This document shows positions 14,664 to 22,764 of a stretch of 27,975 bases of DNA, piece after piece; positions within the stretch are counted from its first letter, which is position 1, and each line of letters starts with the position of its first letter. Under the pieces are notes generated by a model. That model saw nothing but the letters and a program-made list of their open reading frames with translations, made no database searches and was not told the DNA's origin. This DNA is from a bacterium (lineage in GTDB: Bacteria > Planctomycetota > J058 > JAJDCP01), in NCBI GenBank assembly GCA_030428695.1, contig JAUIEM010000082.1, positions 1 to 27,975 on the forward strand. Reading direction: 5' to 3'. A program made the translations under genes and the position numbers.

Positions 14664-17600
14664 TCAGTCGGGGATGGTGCGGACGACGCGGAGGCCGTAG
14701 TTGTCGGACACCTCGGGGCCTTCGTCGTATTTCGCGCGCATCGCGGCACGCAGATGACGGGGGCGGCTGTTGCGGTTCCCGCCCCGCACCGCGTGCCTCC
14801 CGGATTGCAGGGGGCCCGTGGGGTCGACGGCCGCGAGCGGATACTTCTGGTAGATGTCCCAGCACCACTCGGAGACGTTGCCGAGCGTGTCGTACAGACC
14901 CCAGCTGTTCGGATCGCGCCGACCCCCCTTCCGCGGGCGAGAGAGGTTGTCGTCCATCCCCCAGCCGATCGCCTCGAGCGCGCCGTAGCGTGCCTCTACG
15001 CTTCCCGCCCTGCAGGCGTACTCCCACTCGGCCTCGGTCGGCAGGCGGTAGCCGTCGGCGGCGAAGTCGACCGCGACGATCTTGAGGTCCGCGCCCGCTC
15101 CCTCAACGGTGTAGACCCGCGTCAGGCCTTCGAGATCGGAGAGCTTGTTGCAGAACTCGATCGCGTCCGGCCACGACACCGAATCGACCGGGGCGTCCCG
15201 CGGGCCCCCGGTGTGCGGGTCTGTGTGGCGGGAGGGGTTGCGGCCGAGCACCGCCACGAACTGCTTCTGGGTGACCTCCAGTGCCCCGATGTAGAAGGCG
15301 CGGGTCAAGGTGACGTCGAAGAACGGAACCTCATAGTGTTTGAAACGTTCCTTGTCGTCCGGTGGCGACCCCATCCGGAACGCGCCCGCCGGCGCGAGCC
15401 GCAGCTTCATGTCGACGCTGTTGGTGAGCTCCGCTGGAACGCCGAGACGGACGCCCTCCGCGACCTGATCCGCGGAGGCCTCGCGGGCCCGCAGCTTGCG
15501 GGGGCGCAGACTCTGAACGGTCGGCCACAGCTCGATCACCAGGGTCCCGAGGGTCTCGACCAGGTCGCTCTTGCCGCTGAATCCGCTCTGGCCGCGCAGG
15601 CGGTCCTTCAGCAGGCGGTACTCCTCGGTGTAGGCGCCGATCCTCGACTCCAGCTCCTCGTAGCTCGCGATCCAGGCGTCCTGCTCGACGAAGTCGTCGA
15701 CCCGGGGAGCCCGCGCGATCAGATCTTTCAACGCGAGAAGGTCGCCCTGGACCTGGTTCTCGAACAGCGCCTGGTTCTTGCTCTCGTACATCGAATACAG
15801 CAGCGCGCTCATGCTCGCGAACGTGAGCACCAGAGCCGCCAACATCGCCAACGACGCCGAGCGGACGGGATGCCGCCGGCAGTACTTCCGCGTGCGCTCG
15901 ATCACGCCCGCGGGACGCGCCGCGATCGGCCGCTGCTCGAGCCAGCGCTCGAGATCCTCGGCGAGGTCGGCCGCGGAGGCGTAGCGCCGCTCCTCGCGAG
16001 GCTGGGTGGCCTTGGCGACGATGGTCTCGAGCTCTTCGGGCAGCTCGGGCCGGATCGCGCGCAGTCGGGGCAGGTTGCCGAGCTGGGCCTGGGTGAGGAT
16101 GTCGTGCTCGCTGCGCAGCTCGGCGAAAGGCTTCCTCTCGGCCAGGAGGGCGTACAGGCTCATGCCGAGGCCGTAGACGTCCGACGCCGCGCCGACGCGT
16201 TTGGCGTCGAGGATCTGCTCGGGGGCCATGTAGCGCGGGGTGCCGAGGCGTGCCCGGCTGACGGTCAGGTCTTCGCCGCGCACGTGGGCGAGGCCGAAGT
16301 CGAGCACCCGGATGCGGCCCTGGCCGTCGAGCACGAGGTTCGACGGCTTGACGTCGCGGTGGACCACGCCCGCCTCGTGGCAGGCGTGCAGGGCGCGCGC
16401 GGCGTCGCGCATCCAGGACACCCTGCGGCGCAGGTCGTCGGCGGCGCGCGGGTGACCGCGCCGGTCCGCGGTCCAGCGCGCGAGGTCGGGCCCGGGCAGG
16501 AGCTCCATCACCGAGAACGGGCAGCCGCCCTCCTCGCCGACCTCGTAGATGCGGACGAGGTTCGGATGCCCGACCGTCGCGAGCACGCGCGCCTCGTTGA
16601 GGAAGCGCTGGCGCTCTTCGGTGCCCGCCCAGCTTCCCCCGATCAACAGCTTGAGCGCGACCTCGCGCCGCAGCCGGGTGTCCCAGCCGCGGTAGACCGT
16701 GCCCATGCCGCCCTGGCCCACGCCCTCGACGACACGGTAGACGCCGCCGACCATGCGCCCGAGGAAGGGGTCGGGAGCCCGCTCGCTCGGGCGCTCGGCA
16801 GCCTCGGGCCCGACGCGCGGCGTGCGGTCTTGCACCTCGCCGCCCAGCAGCGCGAACAGCTCGTCGAAACGCTCGGCGCTCAGTCGCTGCCGGCCCCGGT
16901 CGAGGCTGGTGTAGCGGGCCCGCCCGGGCTCGACGCTCGCGAGGATCAGCACCTCTTCGCCGTCGCAGATCCAGAACGGGTCGAGCTCGAGGAAACGCCC
17001 CCCGCGGCGCCAGTACACGCGCCCCGGACGCAGCCCCGGTCCCGCGCGGAAGGCCTGGCCCCGGTAGGCGCCCTGGGCGCCGCTGTAGAGCACGGGCTGG
17101 TAGCGCACCCGGTCCTCGGCTTCGAGGGAGGCCCGGGCGATGCCGACCAGCGCGCCGGACTGGAACAGGGCGCCGGTGCGGACGAGCTCGAGCAGCGGCG
17201 TCAACAGGTCGAGCTCTTCGTCTTCGGGCCACAGGTGGGTCTGCTCATTGCGGCGCTGGACGAGGTCCTGCAGGAAGCGCAACAGGGTGTCCTTCCGGCC
17301 CCCGCGGCTGACGATCAGCAGCTCGCGCGCCTCGCGGGCCAGGGGATCGGAGCGCGGGCAGGCCTCGAGGGCATCCCGGGCGAGCTCGACCCAGCTGCCG
17401 AAGGAGGGGCGGAAGGGCCGCCGCTGCAACGCCACGGGCAGGGGACAGCCCGCGTCGCTCAGCAGCGCACAGCCGAGGCCTGCGAGCAGACGCGCGACGC
17501 CTTCCCAGAGGCAGAAACCGACCATCTGTCGCGGCAGCCCCGGGCGCGCGTTCCACGCCCGCAAGGCCGCGCGCGCCAGCGGCAGGGGCAGCCGGGCCAG

Positions 17601-18566
17601 GGCCTCGGGGGCGAGCACGGGGGCGTCCTCGGGGCACAGGTTGTGGACCGCGACGCTGCGGCGGGCGTGCGCGGCGCCGCCGACCATCTCTGCCGGCGCC
17701 TCGAGGGCTGTCGGATCGTCGTCGACCCGGGGCCGCGCGCTCACGGCCTGCAGGCACCGCTGCAGTGCGCGTGCGGAGGCGGGCCGCCGCGAGGGCTCCG
17801 GCGCGGTCGCTGCCCGGATCAGCTCGCGCAGCTCCGGCGGCAGGGCCTCGTCTTCAGCGAGCCGCGCGGCGCGTTCCGCCGCGGAGACCTCGCCCCACAG
17901 GCCGCGCACGAGCAGGGCCCCGAGCGCGTAGATGTCCGCGGCGGCCTCGCAGCGCCCGGCCTCGCGCTCGGGAGCCGCGTAGGCCGGGGCGGCCGGCGGC
18001 GCGAGGTGCACCTCGCCGCCCAGCGGGACACGGTGGCCGCGGTCGCTGAGCCGGACCGTCTCCGCGATCGGGTCGAGCAGCACCTCGTCCGGGCACAAGG
18101 CGCCGTGCGCGAAGCCTCCCTCGTGCAGATGGGAGACGATGCCGGCGAGCTCGCGGACGACCCACACCGCGCGCTCGAGGGGCAGGGTGGTGAGCTCGGA
18201 GAGCCGCCGCTCGTCGGGCCGCACGTCGCGCACGAGCCAGCAGACACCGCTGCTCTCGCCCGTCTCGAGCACGCGTACGAGGCCGGGGTGGGCGTCGCCC
18301 TCGGCCGCACTCGCCGCGGGGTTTCCGCCCGGCCGCAGCAGCAGCTCGCGCCAGCGCCCGTCGCGCTCGTCGAGAGCGGCGAAGACCGAGCCCTGTGGAC
18401 CGTGGCGCCGCAGCTCCTGAACCCGGAAGGAGCCGAGCAGGTGGCCGACCCAGCGGCGATGGGCAGCGGCGGATGAGAGCGCGAGCCCGCAGCGGTGACA
18501 TCGCTCCGCGCCTTCGCGCTCGGGGCGGGTGCGGCATTCGGGGCAGATAGTCGACGGTTCTTCCAT
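14664..18566 (-). CDS. Zinc ribbon-pseudokinase-HEPN-like-kinase-TM-FGE fusion protein
   Basis: A 1300-residue multidomain protein. Order: zinc ribbon (C8, C11, C23, C26); degenerate kinase, about 45-275, with no VAIK lysine, HGA at the HRD position (154-156) and SDRG for DFG; a 300-residue middle region with PSFGSW (387-392) and RNEQTH (439-444), the RNxxxH pattern of HEPN RNases, then a beta-rich stretch RFLELDPFWICDGEEVLIL; an intact kinase, about 608-880 (GQGGMGTV, K639, HRDVKPSN 736-743, DFG 756-758, GTPRYMAPE); a transmembrane helix at about 903-924; a helical linker; and an FGE-like domain, about 1055-1297 (PAGAFRMGSPPD, LPTEAEWEYACRAG, GNVSEWCWD, GGNRNSRPRHLR). Kinase and HEPN-like parts should face the cytosol and the FGE domain outward. 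ATG 18566 is the only plausible start; no Shine-Dalgarno is visible. It leads the minus-strand kinase/radical SAM run. HEPN assignment is motif-based and unconfirmed. Confidence 0.88.
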   Translation of the reverse strand: MEEPSTICPECRTRPEREGAERCHRCGLALSSAAAHRRWVGHLLGSFRVQELRRHGPQGSVFAALDERDGRWRELLLRPGGNPAASAAEGDAHPGLVRVLETGESSGVCWLVRDVRPDERRLSELTTLPLERAVWVVRELAGIVSHLHEGGFAHGALCPDEVLLDPIAETVRLSDRGHRVPLGGEVHLAPPAAPAYAAPEREAGRCEAAADIYALGALLVRGLWGEVSAAERAARLAEDEALPPELRELIRAATAPEPSRRPASARALQRCLQAVSARPRVDDDPTALEAPAEMVGGAAHARRSVAVHNLCPEDAPVLAPEALARLPLPLARAALRAWNARPGLPRQMVGFCLWEGVARLLAGLGCALLSDAGCPLPVALQRRPFRPSFGSWVELARDALEACPRSDPLAREARELLIVSRGGRKDTLLRFLQDLVQRRNEQTHLWPEDEELDLLTPLLELVRTGALFQSGALVGIARASLEAEDRVRYQPVLYSGAQGAYRGQAFRAGPGLRPGRVYWRRGGRFLELDPFWICDGEEVLILASVEPGRARYTSLDRGRQRLSAERFDELFALLGGEVQDRTPRVGPEAAERPSERAPDPFLGRMVGGVYRVVEGVGQGGMGTVYRGWDTRLRREVALKLLIGGSWAGTEERQRFLNEARVLATVGHPNLVRIYEVGEEGGCPFSVMELLPGPDLARWTADRRGHPRAADDLRRRVSWMRDAARALHACHEAGVVHRDVKPSNLVLDGQGRIRVLDFGLAHVRGEDLTVSRARLGTPRYMAPEQILDAKRVGAASDVYGLGMSLYALLAERKPFAELRSEHDILTQAQLGNLPRLRAIRPELPEELETIVAKATQPREERRYASAADLAEDLERWLEQRPIAARPAGVIERTRKYCRRHPVRSASLAMLAALVLTFASMSALLYSMYESKNQALFENQVQGDLLALKDLIARAPRVDDFVEQDAWIASYEELESRIGAYTEEYRLLKDRLRGQSGFSGKSDLVETLGTLVIELWPTVQSLRPRKLRAREASADQVAEGVRLGVPAELTNSVDMKLRLAPAGAFRMGSPPDDKERFKHYEVPFFDVTLTRAFYIGALEVTQKQFVAVLGRNPSRHTDPHTGGPRDAPVDSVSWPDAIEFCNKLSDLEGLTRVYTVEGAGADLKIVAVDFAADGYRLPTEAEWEYACRAGSVEARYGALEAIGWGMDDNLSRPRKGGRRDPNSWGLYDTLGNVSEWCWDIYQKYPLAAVDPTGPLQSGRHAVRGGNRNSRPRHLRAAMRAKYDEGPEVSDNYGLRVVRTIPD

Positions 18567-18724
18567 GCCATCAGTATGGCCACATCGAGACTTCCAAGTA
18601 AACCACCAAATTCGTTAACCTGCCCTGATTTCTTTCCACGTTTCGTCCCGTACGCGTAAGGGCCTGAGTGTTCATCCGGAGAACGAAGTCGGCTGATGCC
18701 AGCCGTACAGGAGGAGGAGGGAAG
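18567..18724. promoter_or_regulatory. Divergent promoter region of the kinase and the acidic protein
   Basis: This 158-base gap between divergent genes is the most AT-rich stretch in the kinase area (around 18595-18650) and must hold both promoters. On the minus strand, CATACT at 18578-18573 lies only six bases before the kinase ATG. With no Shine-Dalgarno there, the kinase mRNA may be leaderless. On the plus strand the strong GGAGGAGGAGGG at about 18710-18722 is the next gene's ribosome binding site. Confidence 0.4.
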
Positions 18725-19165
18725 ATGAGCGGAAACGAAGAGACAGAGCTGACGACCGTGGTGCTTCGCTGGAACTGGCTCGATTGCGACACCCCCAAGG
18801 ACGAGAGCGACGATGTCCAGCTCAAGGGGACGGACAAGGCGACCTCGAACTCCGAGACCCAGCCTTCGACTCCGATCACCTGTTACGAAGACACGCACCA
18901 CACACCGGGGACCGGCGAGGCGAACCTGTGGCGCAAGGAGATGGCGGTCAACGACACCGCGGTGGTCCTCATCGAGCTGATCAAGGTGACCAACATCGAT
19001 CTGGGGCAGCACGAGGTCACCGTCGAGCTGACGGAGACGGGCCCCGAGTTCACATCCGTGAAGTCCGGCTCGACGCTGCTCAAGCTCTCCGGGACCACGC
19101 GCCTGCTCGAGTTCAGCGGCTCGACCTGGCGCTATGTCGGGCAGTTCGAGGTGTTCGAGGACTGA
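18725..19165 (+). CDS. Small acidic protein of unknown function
   Basis: A 146-residue protein beginning MSGNEETELTTVVLRWNWLD; ATG 18725 follows an unusually strong purine-rich ribosome binding site, GGAGGAGGAGGGAAG. It is acidic (many Glu/Asp), Thr/Ser-rich and has alternating hydrophobic residues (HEVTVELTETGPEFTSV, STWRYVGQFEVFED) typical of a beta-sandwich. There is no signal peptide or membrane segment. I do not recognise a family. It is divergently transcribed from the 1300-residue kinase fusion, and the many Thr/Ser residues would allow it to be a kinase substrate, but nothing proves this. Codon choice is slightly less GC-biased than in the neighbours. Confidence 0.75.
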   Translation: MSGNEETELTTVVLRWNWLDCDTPKDESDDVQLKGTDKATSNSETQPSTPITCYEDTHHTPGTGEANLWRKEMAVNDTAVVLIELIKVTNIDLGQHEVTVELTETGPEFTSVKSGSTLLKLSGTTRLLEFSGSTWRYVGQFEVFED

Positions 19166-19171
19166 GCTGAG

Positions 19172-19238
19172 CCCGTTTGATTCACCGGGATTCCTGCCGC
19201 TGATCTCGGGCACTTCGAGCCTTCTGCGCTGCTCACCT
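19172..19238 (+). repeat. Dispersed intergenic repeat, copy A
   Basis: The segment starts with CCCGTTTGATTCACCGGGAT and ends with ATCTCGGGCACTTCGAGCC followed by CTTCTGCGCTGCTCACC-like sequence. The same two blocks occur in copy B at 20670-20751, and in inverted, diverged form in copy C. Copy A lies just after the acidic protein gene and before the PLD gene. Confidence 0.8.
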
Positions 19239-19420
19239 GTGGCGCTGCATGGGCTCGCGGTGTTTCGGGTCCCGCTGTACCACCGAGGACGGCGGGGGAG
19301 GACTGGTCGCGACCGAGAAATCTGGCGACGGGCCTTGCATTCCATCGACGTGTCGCGAGGATCGGGGCTCACTCCGCCCGTTCCCGGCCCCGGAAGCGGG
19401 CGGCGACCTGGAGACCCGCG
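19239..19420 (+). promoter_or_regulatory. Leader of the PLD gene with a hairpin near the start
   Basis: CCGCCCG at 19374-19380 can pair with CGGGCGG at 19397-19403 and the stem can be extended by TTCC/GGAA inside. This hairpin ends about 8 bases before the GGAG ribosome binding site of the PLD gene, so it could modulate translation or end upstream transcription. The rest of the gap shows no gene. Confidence 0.35.
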
Positions 19421-20665
19421 ATGCGCTTCCTGTCCTTCCCGCTCCTGTGCCTGTGCCTGATCGGCTGTCCCTCGCCGAGCGCCGGTCAGGCGTCCGACAC
19501 CGGGCCGGCCCTCGAGCTGGTCGAGACCTGGCCCCTCGAGACCGGCCTCGACCACGAGGACATCCCGGACGCCGTCGACGTCTGGCCAGCGATGTTCCGC
19601 GCGGCCGAGACGAGCATCGACCTCGGCATGTTCTACTCGACCGCCCAGCCCGATGTCGCATCCGGTCCCCTGCGCACGGCCGTCGAGGCGCTCGAGGCGG
19701 CTGCCGCCCGGGGCGTGAAGGTGCGCTGCCTGTTCGATGCGGTGTTCTACGGCCGCGGGGGCAACATGGCGGAGATCCCCGATCGGCTCCGGGAGGTCGA
19801 AGGGATCGAGGTGCGGATCATCGACTTCGCGGGCTTCGGCGGCGGCGTGATGCACGCGAAGTACTTCGTCGTCGACGACACCGAGGCCTATGTCGGCAGC
19901 CAGAACTTCGACTGGCGGTCCCTCCGTCACATCAGTGAGCTCGGCCTGCGGCTGCGAGAGCCCGCGCTGGTCGATGCCGTCGCGAAGACCTTCGCCTTCG
20001 ACTGGGACCTCGCCGAGCCCGGCGTCGAGCCGGCGGCCGCGCTCGAGAACGCCCGCCGTCACAGCCTGTCCACGCCCGGTCCGGTCGCGGTCGCCTACGG
20101 CGCCGACAGCGTGGTGGTCACGCCGGTGCTCAGCTCGCGCGACCTGCTGCCCACCGGCGCCCGCTGGGACCTCGAGGCGCTGCTCGAGCGCATCGGTGCG
20201 GCCGAGGAGCGGGTGCGCGTGCAGCTGCTCAACTACAAGACCCGCGGCTTCAGCGAGCTCGACGACGCCCTGCGCGCCGCCGCGGCCCGGGGGGTCGAGG
20301 TGCAGCTGATGGTCAGCAACTGGATGCTCGGTCCGAAGATGGACTGGATCAAGGAGCTGCAGGCTCTCGACCACTTCGAGGTGCGCATCGTCTCCATCCC
20401 CGCGGCGAGCACCGGCTTCATCCCCTTCGCGCGGGTGATCCACGCCAAGTTGATGACCGTCGACGGGCACCACGGCTGGGTCGGCACCAGCAACTGGTCG
20501 AAGGACTACTTCTACGCGGGCCGGAACGTCGGCTTCCTGATCGACGGTCCGGCGTTCGCCGGCGACCTGGACCGCGTGTTCGAGAGCGTCTGGGACGGCG
20601 AGTACGCCGCCACCCTCGACCCGGACAAGGAGTACGTGAAGGTGCCCGTCGCCGAAGAAGAATAG
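19421..20665 (+). CDS. Phospholipase D-family lipoprotein
   Basis: A 414-residue envelope lipoprotein. The N-terminus MRFLSFPLLCLCLIGC is a lipoprotein signal with lipobox LIGC (lipidated Cys16). Two HKD half-sites characterise the PLD superfamily: H145-A-K147-x4-D152 followed by YVGSQNFDWRS, and H341-A-K343-x4-D348 followed by WVGTSNWSKDYF. Both motifs are intact, so phosphodiester or phosphatidyl transfer activity on a lipid or nucleic acid is likely, possibly cardiolipin synthase-like. The initiator context (ACCCGCGATGCGCTTCCTG, 19414-19432) is identical to that of the serine hydrolase at 8351-8369. The gene is flanked by copies A and B/C of a dispersed repeat. Confidence 0.88.
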   Translation: MRFLSFPLLCLCLIGCPSPSAGQASDTGPALELVETWPLETGLDHEDIPDAVDVWPAMFRAAETSIDLGMFYSTAQPDVASGPLRTAVEALEAAAARGVKVRCLFDAVFYGRGGNMAEIPDRLREVEGIEVRIIDFAGFGGGVMHAKYFVVDDTEAYVGSQNFDWRSLRHISELGLRLREPALVDAVAKTFAFDWDLAEPGVEPAAALENARRHSLSTPGPVAVAYGADSVVVTPVLSSRDLLPTGARWDLEALLERIGAAEERVRVQLLNYKTRGFSELDDALRAAAARGVEVQLMVSNWMLGPKMDWIKELQALDHFEVRIVSIPAASTGFIPFARVIHAKLMTVDGHHGWVGTSNWSKDYFYAGRNVGFLIDGPAFAGDLDRVFESVWDGEYAATLDPDKEYVKVPVAEEE

Positions 20666-20669
20666 AGAT

Positions 20670-20751
20670 CCCGTTTGATTCACCGGGATTCCTGCTGCGG
20701 ACCCGGATGCCGCAGATCTCGGGCACTTCGAGCCTGCTGCGCTGCTCACCT
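20670..20751 (+). repeat. Dispersed intergenic repeat, copy B
   Basis: This copy carries CCCGTTTGATTCACCGGGAT at 20670 and AGATCTCGGGCACTTCGAG at 20714, separated by an 18-base palindromic insert (TGCGG..CCGGATGCCGC) that is shorter in copy A. It begins immediately after the PLD gene stop and faces copy C in inverted orientation. Confidence 0.8.
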
Positions 20752-20759
20752 TGGGACGG

Positions 20760-20865
20760 TGTGCCAGCGATGACAAACGGCTCCGCTGCTCGAAGACTCG
20801 AAGCGCCCGATCTCAAGCGGCCTCCGGGCCCTCGCGACGAAATTCCGGTGAATCAACCGGGGAGA
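20760..20865 (-). repeat. Dispersed intergenic repeat, copy C (inverted)
   Basis: On the minus strand this reads GGTTGATTCACCGGAATT, then about 30 unrelated bases, then GAGATCGGGCGCTTCGAGTC, a diverged version of copies A and B. With copy B it forms a roughly 195-base inverted pair that could fold as a long hairpin between the PLD and esterase genes. Confidence 0.6.
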
Positions 20866-20930
20866 TTTCCTGCACGAATCCGACGCGGCGCTGGCTAACA
20901 CGTGTGAACACAGTTCACGGAAGTGTCCCC

Positions 20931-22688
20931 ATGCGCAGCTCCCTGGTGACCCTGCTCCTCATCCTGCTCGTCTGCGGCTGTCAGAGCGACAGCTCCAGCG
21001 ACCCGACCGGCGCGACCGGCAACGGCGGCGCGACCGCGCCCGCGGCCAACCGCGCCCCCGCCTTCGTCGCGCCCGGCCGCGTCACGATCGCCGAGGACAG
21101 CCTGCTCGTCCTGCAGGTCACGGTCGACGATCCGGACGGCGATCCGATGCGGGTGCTCGCGGACGATCTCCCTCCTGGCGCTCGCTGGGATGAGGCCGCG
21201 CGCCAGCTGCACTTCCGGCCGGACTTCATCCAGGGCGGCGACACCTTCTTCGTCCGTCTCCGCGCGGACGACGGGCAGCTGAGCAGCCACGAGCTGCTCG
21301 AGCTGGTCGTGCTCGACACCATCGCGCCGCCGTGGCCGACGGTGACGAGCACCACCTCCCACAGCAACCACGAGCGGCTGCGCCTGAGCCAGACGACCGA
21401 CGCCTACCTCGACAGCCCGGGCTACGCCGGCCGCAGCTTCACCGCGCGGGTGGTCGTGCCGACCGGGGCGGATGCGAACAACCGCATGCCGGTGCGGGTC
21501 TACCTGCACGGCTTCGGGGGCGCGCCCTACACCGGCGGCGCCGGCGGCCAGTTCCGCATCTACGCCCACGACTCGATGAACAGCTACTGGTACGGCTACG
21601 GCGACAGCCTGCCGGCGGCCGCTGGTCCGACCAGCGGCACGGTGCCGAACTACACCCAGCGGCGCGTCCTGCACCTGCTCGAGTGGGTGCTGCGCAACTT
21701 CCCGGGCGCCGACCCCGAGCGGGTCTACGTGGTCGGCGGCTCGATGGGCGGCGCCGGCGCCGCCACCCTCGGCTTCCTCTACGCCCGCCACTTCTGCTAC
21801 GTCCACGCGACGATCGGCCAGAAGATCCCGGCCAACCATCGCCCGGCGCGCAAGAGCCAGCTGGAGGGGCTGTGGGGAAGCGCCGCCCTCAACCTCGACG
21901 ACGCGTACGGCGAGCCGGTCTGGGACCGCCAGGACCTGACGCAGATGCTCGCCGGGCTGCCCGAGGCCCGGAACCAGTTCGTGTTTACCAAGCACGGCAA
22001 GGACGACCCGACCATCCACTTCGGCGCGGTCGTCCACGCCTCGCCGGCGACCGGTCTGAGCTTCTACGAGAGCCTGCAGGCCGAGCGCATCGGCCACTAC
22101 AGCGTCTGGGATGAGGGCGGCCACGGCTCCGACGATCCGGTGCTCGGCGGCGGTTGGTTCGACCGCAGCTTCAGCTTCATCTTCGACAGCACCACCTACC
22201 TGCGCCGCGATCTGCCCTTCCCGGCCTTCACCGGCAGCTCCCTCGACGACGACCCGGGCGACGGCAGCGGCAACGGCCAGCAGAGCTGGAACGCGACGAA
22301 GGGCTACGCGGGCAGCGTCGGAACCGCCGGCGACACGGGCTGGACCGGCGACGTCGCCGGGGCGATCAACCGCTTCTTCCGCTGGGACAGCAACGCGATC
22401 GTCGACGGGGTCGACGGCGTGTCGATCCCGCTCAAGGTCGTGTCCGGCATCGGCAACAACGCGCCGGCGGCGGGCTACCCGACCACCGGCGACCAGCTCC
22501 CGGCTCCCGTGCCGGTCCTCGCCTCCGTCACGGTGCGCCGCACCCGCTTCGTGTGCCTGCCGGGGGAGACCGTGCAGTGGAGCTTCGGGACGCTGTCCGG
22601 CGCGGTCGCCGCCAACCCGGACGGCTCGGTGACGGTGCCGGATCTGCCTCTCGAGGACAGCTACCAGGTCCTGTCGCTGTCCCGCTGA
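20931..22688 (+). CDS. Esterase-like alpha/beta-hydrolase lipoprotein with Ig/cadherin-like domain
   Basis: A 585-residue lipoprotein. The leader MRSSLVTLLLILLVCGC places the lipidated Cys at 17. Residues about 40-140 form a bacterial Ig or cadherin-like domain (RVTIAEDSLLVLQVTVDDPDGDP, FFVRLRADDGQLSS). Residues about 165-430 resemble PHB depolymerase or esterase-type hydrolases: oxyanion segment YLHGFGGAPY, nucleophile elbow VVGGSMGGAG, and a likely catalytic His in DEGGHGSDDP. The C-terminal 150 residues hold GDGSGNGQQSWN and a beta-rich part with YTT-like strands. It is probably anchored to the envelope and acts on a polymer or lipid substrate; the exact substrate is unknown. ATG 20931 has GGAAG eight bases upstream; an upstream in-frame start would read through the repeat region. 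Confidence 0.8.
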   Translation: MRSSLVTLLLILLVCGCQSDSSSDPTGATGNGGATAPAANRAPAFVAPGRVTIAEDSLLVLQVTVDDPDGDPMRVLADDLPPGARWDEAARQLHFRPDFIQGGDTFFVRLRADDGQLSSHELLELVVLDTIAPPWPTVTSTTSHSNHERLRLSQTTDAYLDSPGYAGRSFTARVVVPTGADANNRMPVRVYLHGFGGAPYTGGAGGQFRIYAHDSMNSYWYGYGDSLPAAAGPTSGTVPNYTQRRVLHLLEWVLRNFPGADPERVYVVGGSMGGAGAATLGFLYARHFCYVHATIGQKIPANHRPARKSQLEGLWGSAALNLDDAYGEPVWDRQDLTQMLAGLPEARNQFVFTKHGKDDPTIHFGAVVHASPATGLSFYESLQAERIGHYSVWDEGGHGSDDPVLGGGWFDRSFSFIFDSTTYLRRDLPFPAFTGSSLDDDPGDGSGNGQQSWNATKGYAGSVGTAGDTGWTGDVAGAINRFFRWDSNAIVDGVDGVSIPLKVVSGIGNNAPAAGYPTTGDQLPAPVPVLASVTVRRTRFVCLPGETVQWSFGTLSGAVAANPDGSVTVPDLPLEDSYQVLSLSR

Positions 22689-22716
22689 GCGCGCGAGCGC
22701 CCGGCCCGCCCTCTCC

Positions 22717-22730
22717 AGCCGGCACCGGCT
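22717..22730 (+). terminator. Compact hairpin after the esterase gene
   Basis: AGCCGG-CA-CCGGCT is a perfect 6-bp stem about 30 bases after the stop. There is no T-tract, and the two-base loop is tight, so this is a weak terminator candidate. Confidence 0.25.
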
Positions 22731-22764
22731 TGCGATGCTGGGGTCCATCGCGCAGACTGGCTCC

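Noticed and set aside
14421..18476. Very long plus-strand open frame (1351 codons) opposite the two kinase-FGE genes
   Set aside because: It is antisense to clear kinase and FGE motifs, rich in Arg, Ala and Pro without domains, and runs across two genes; an artefact of high GC.
17819..20776. Minus-strand 985-codon frame across the PLD gene and into the kinase
   Set aside because: Antisense to PLD HKD motifs and passes through intergenic repeats; the frame is open only because of high GC.
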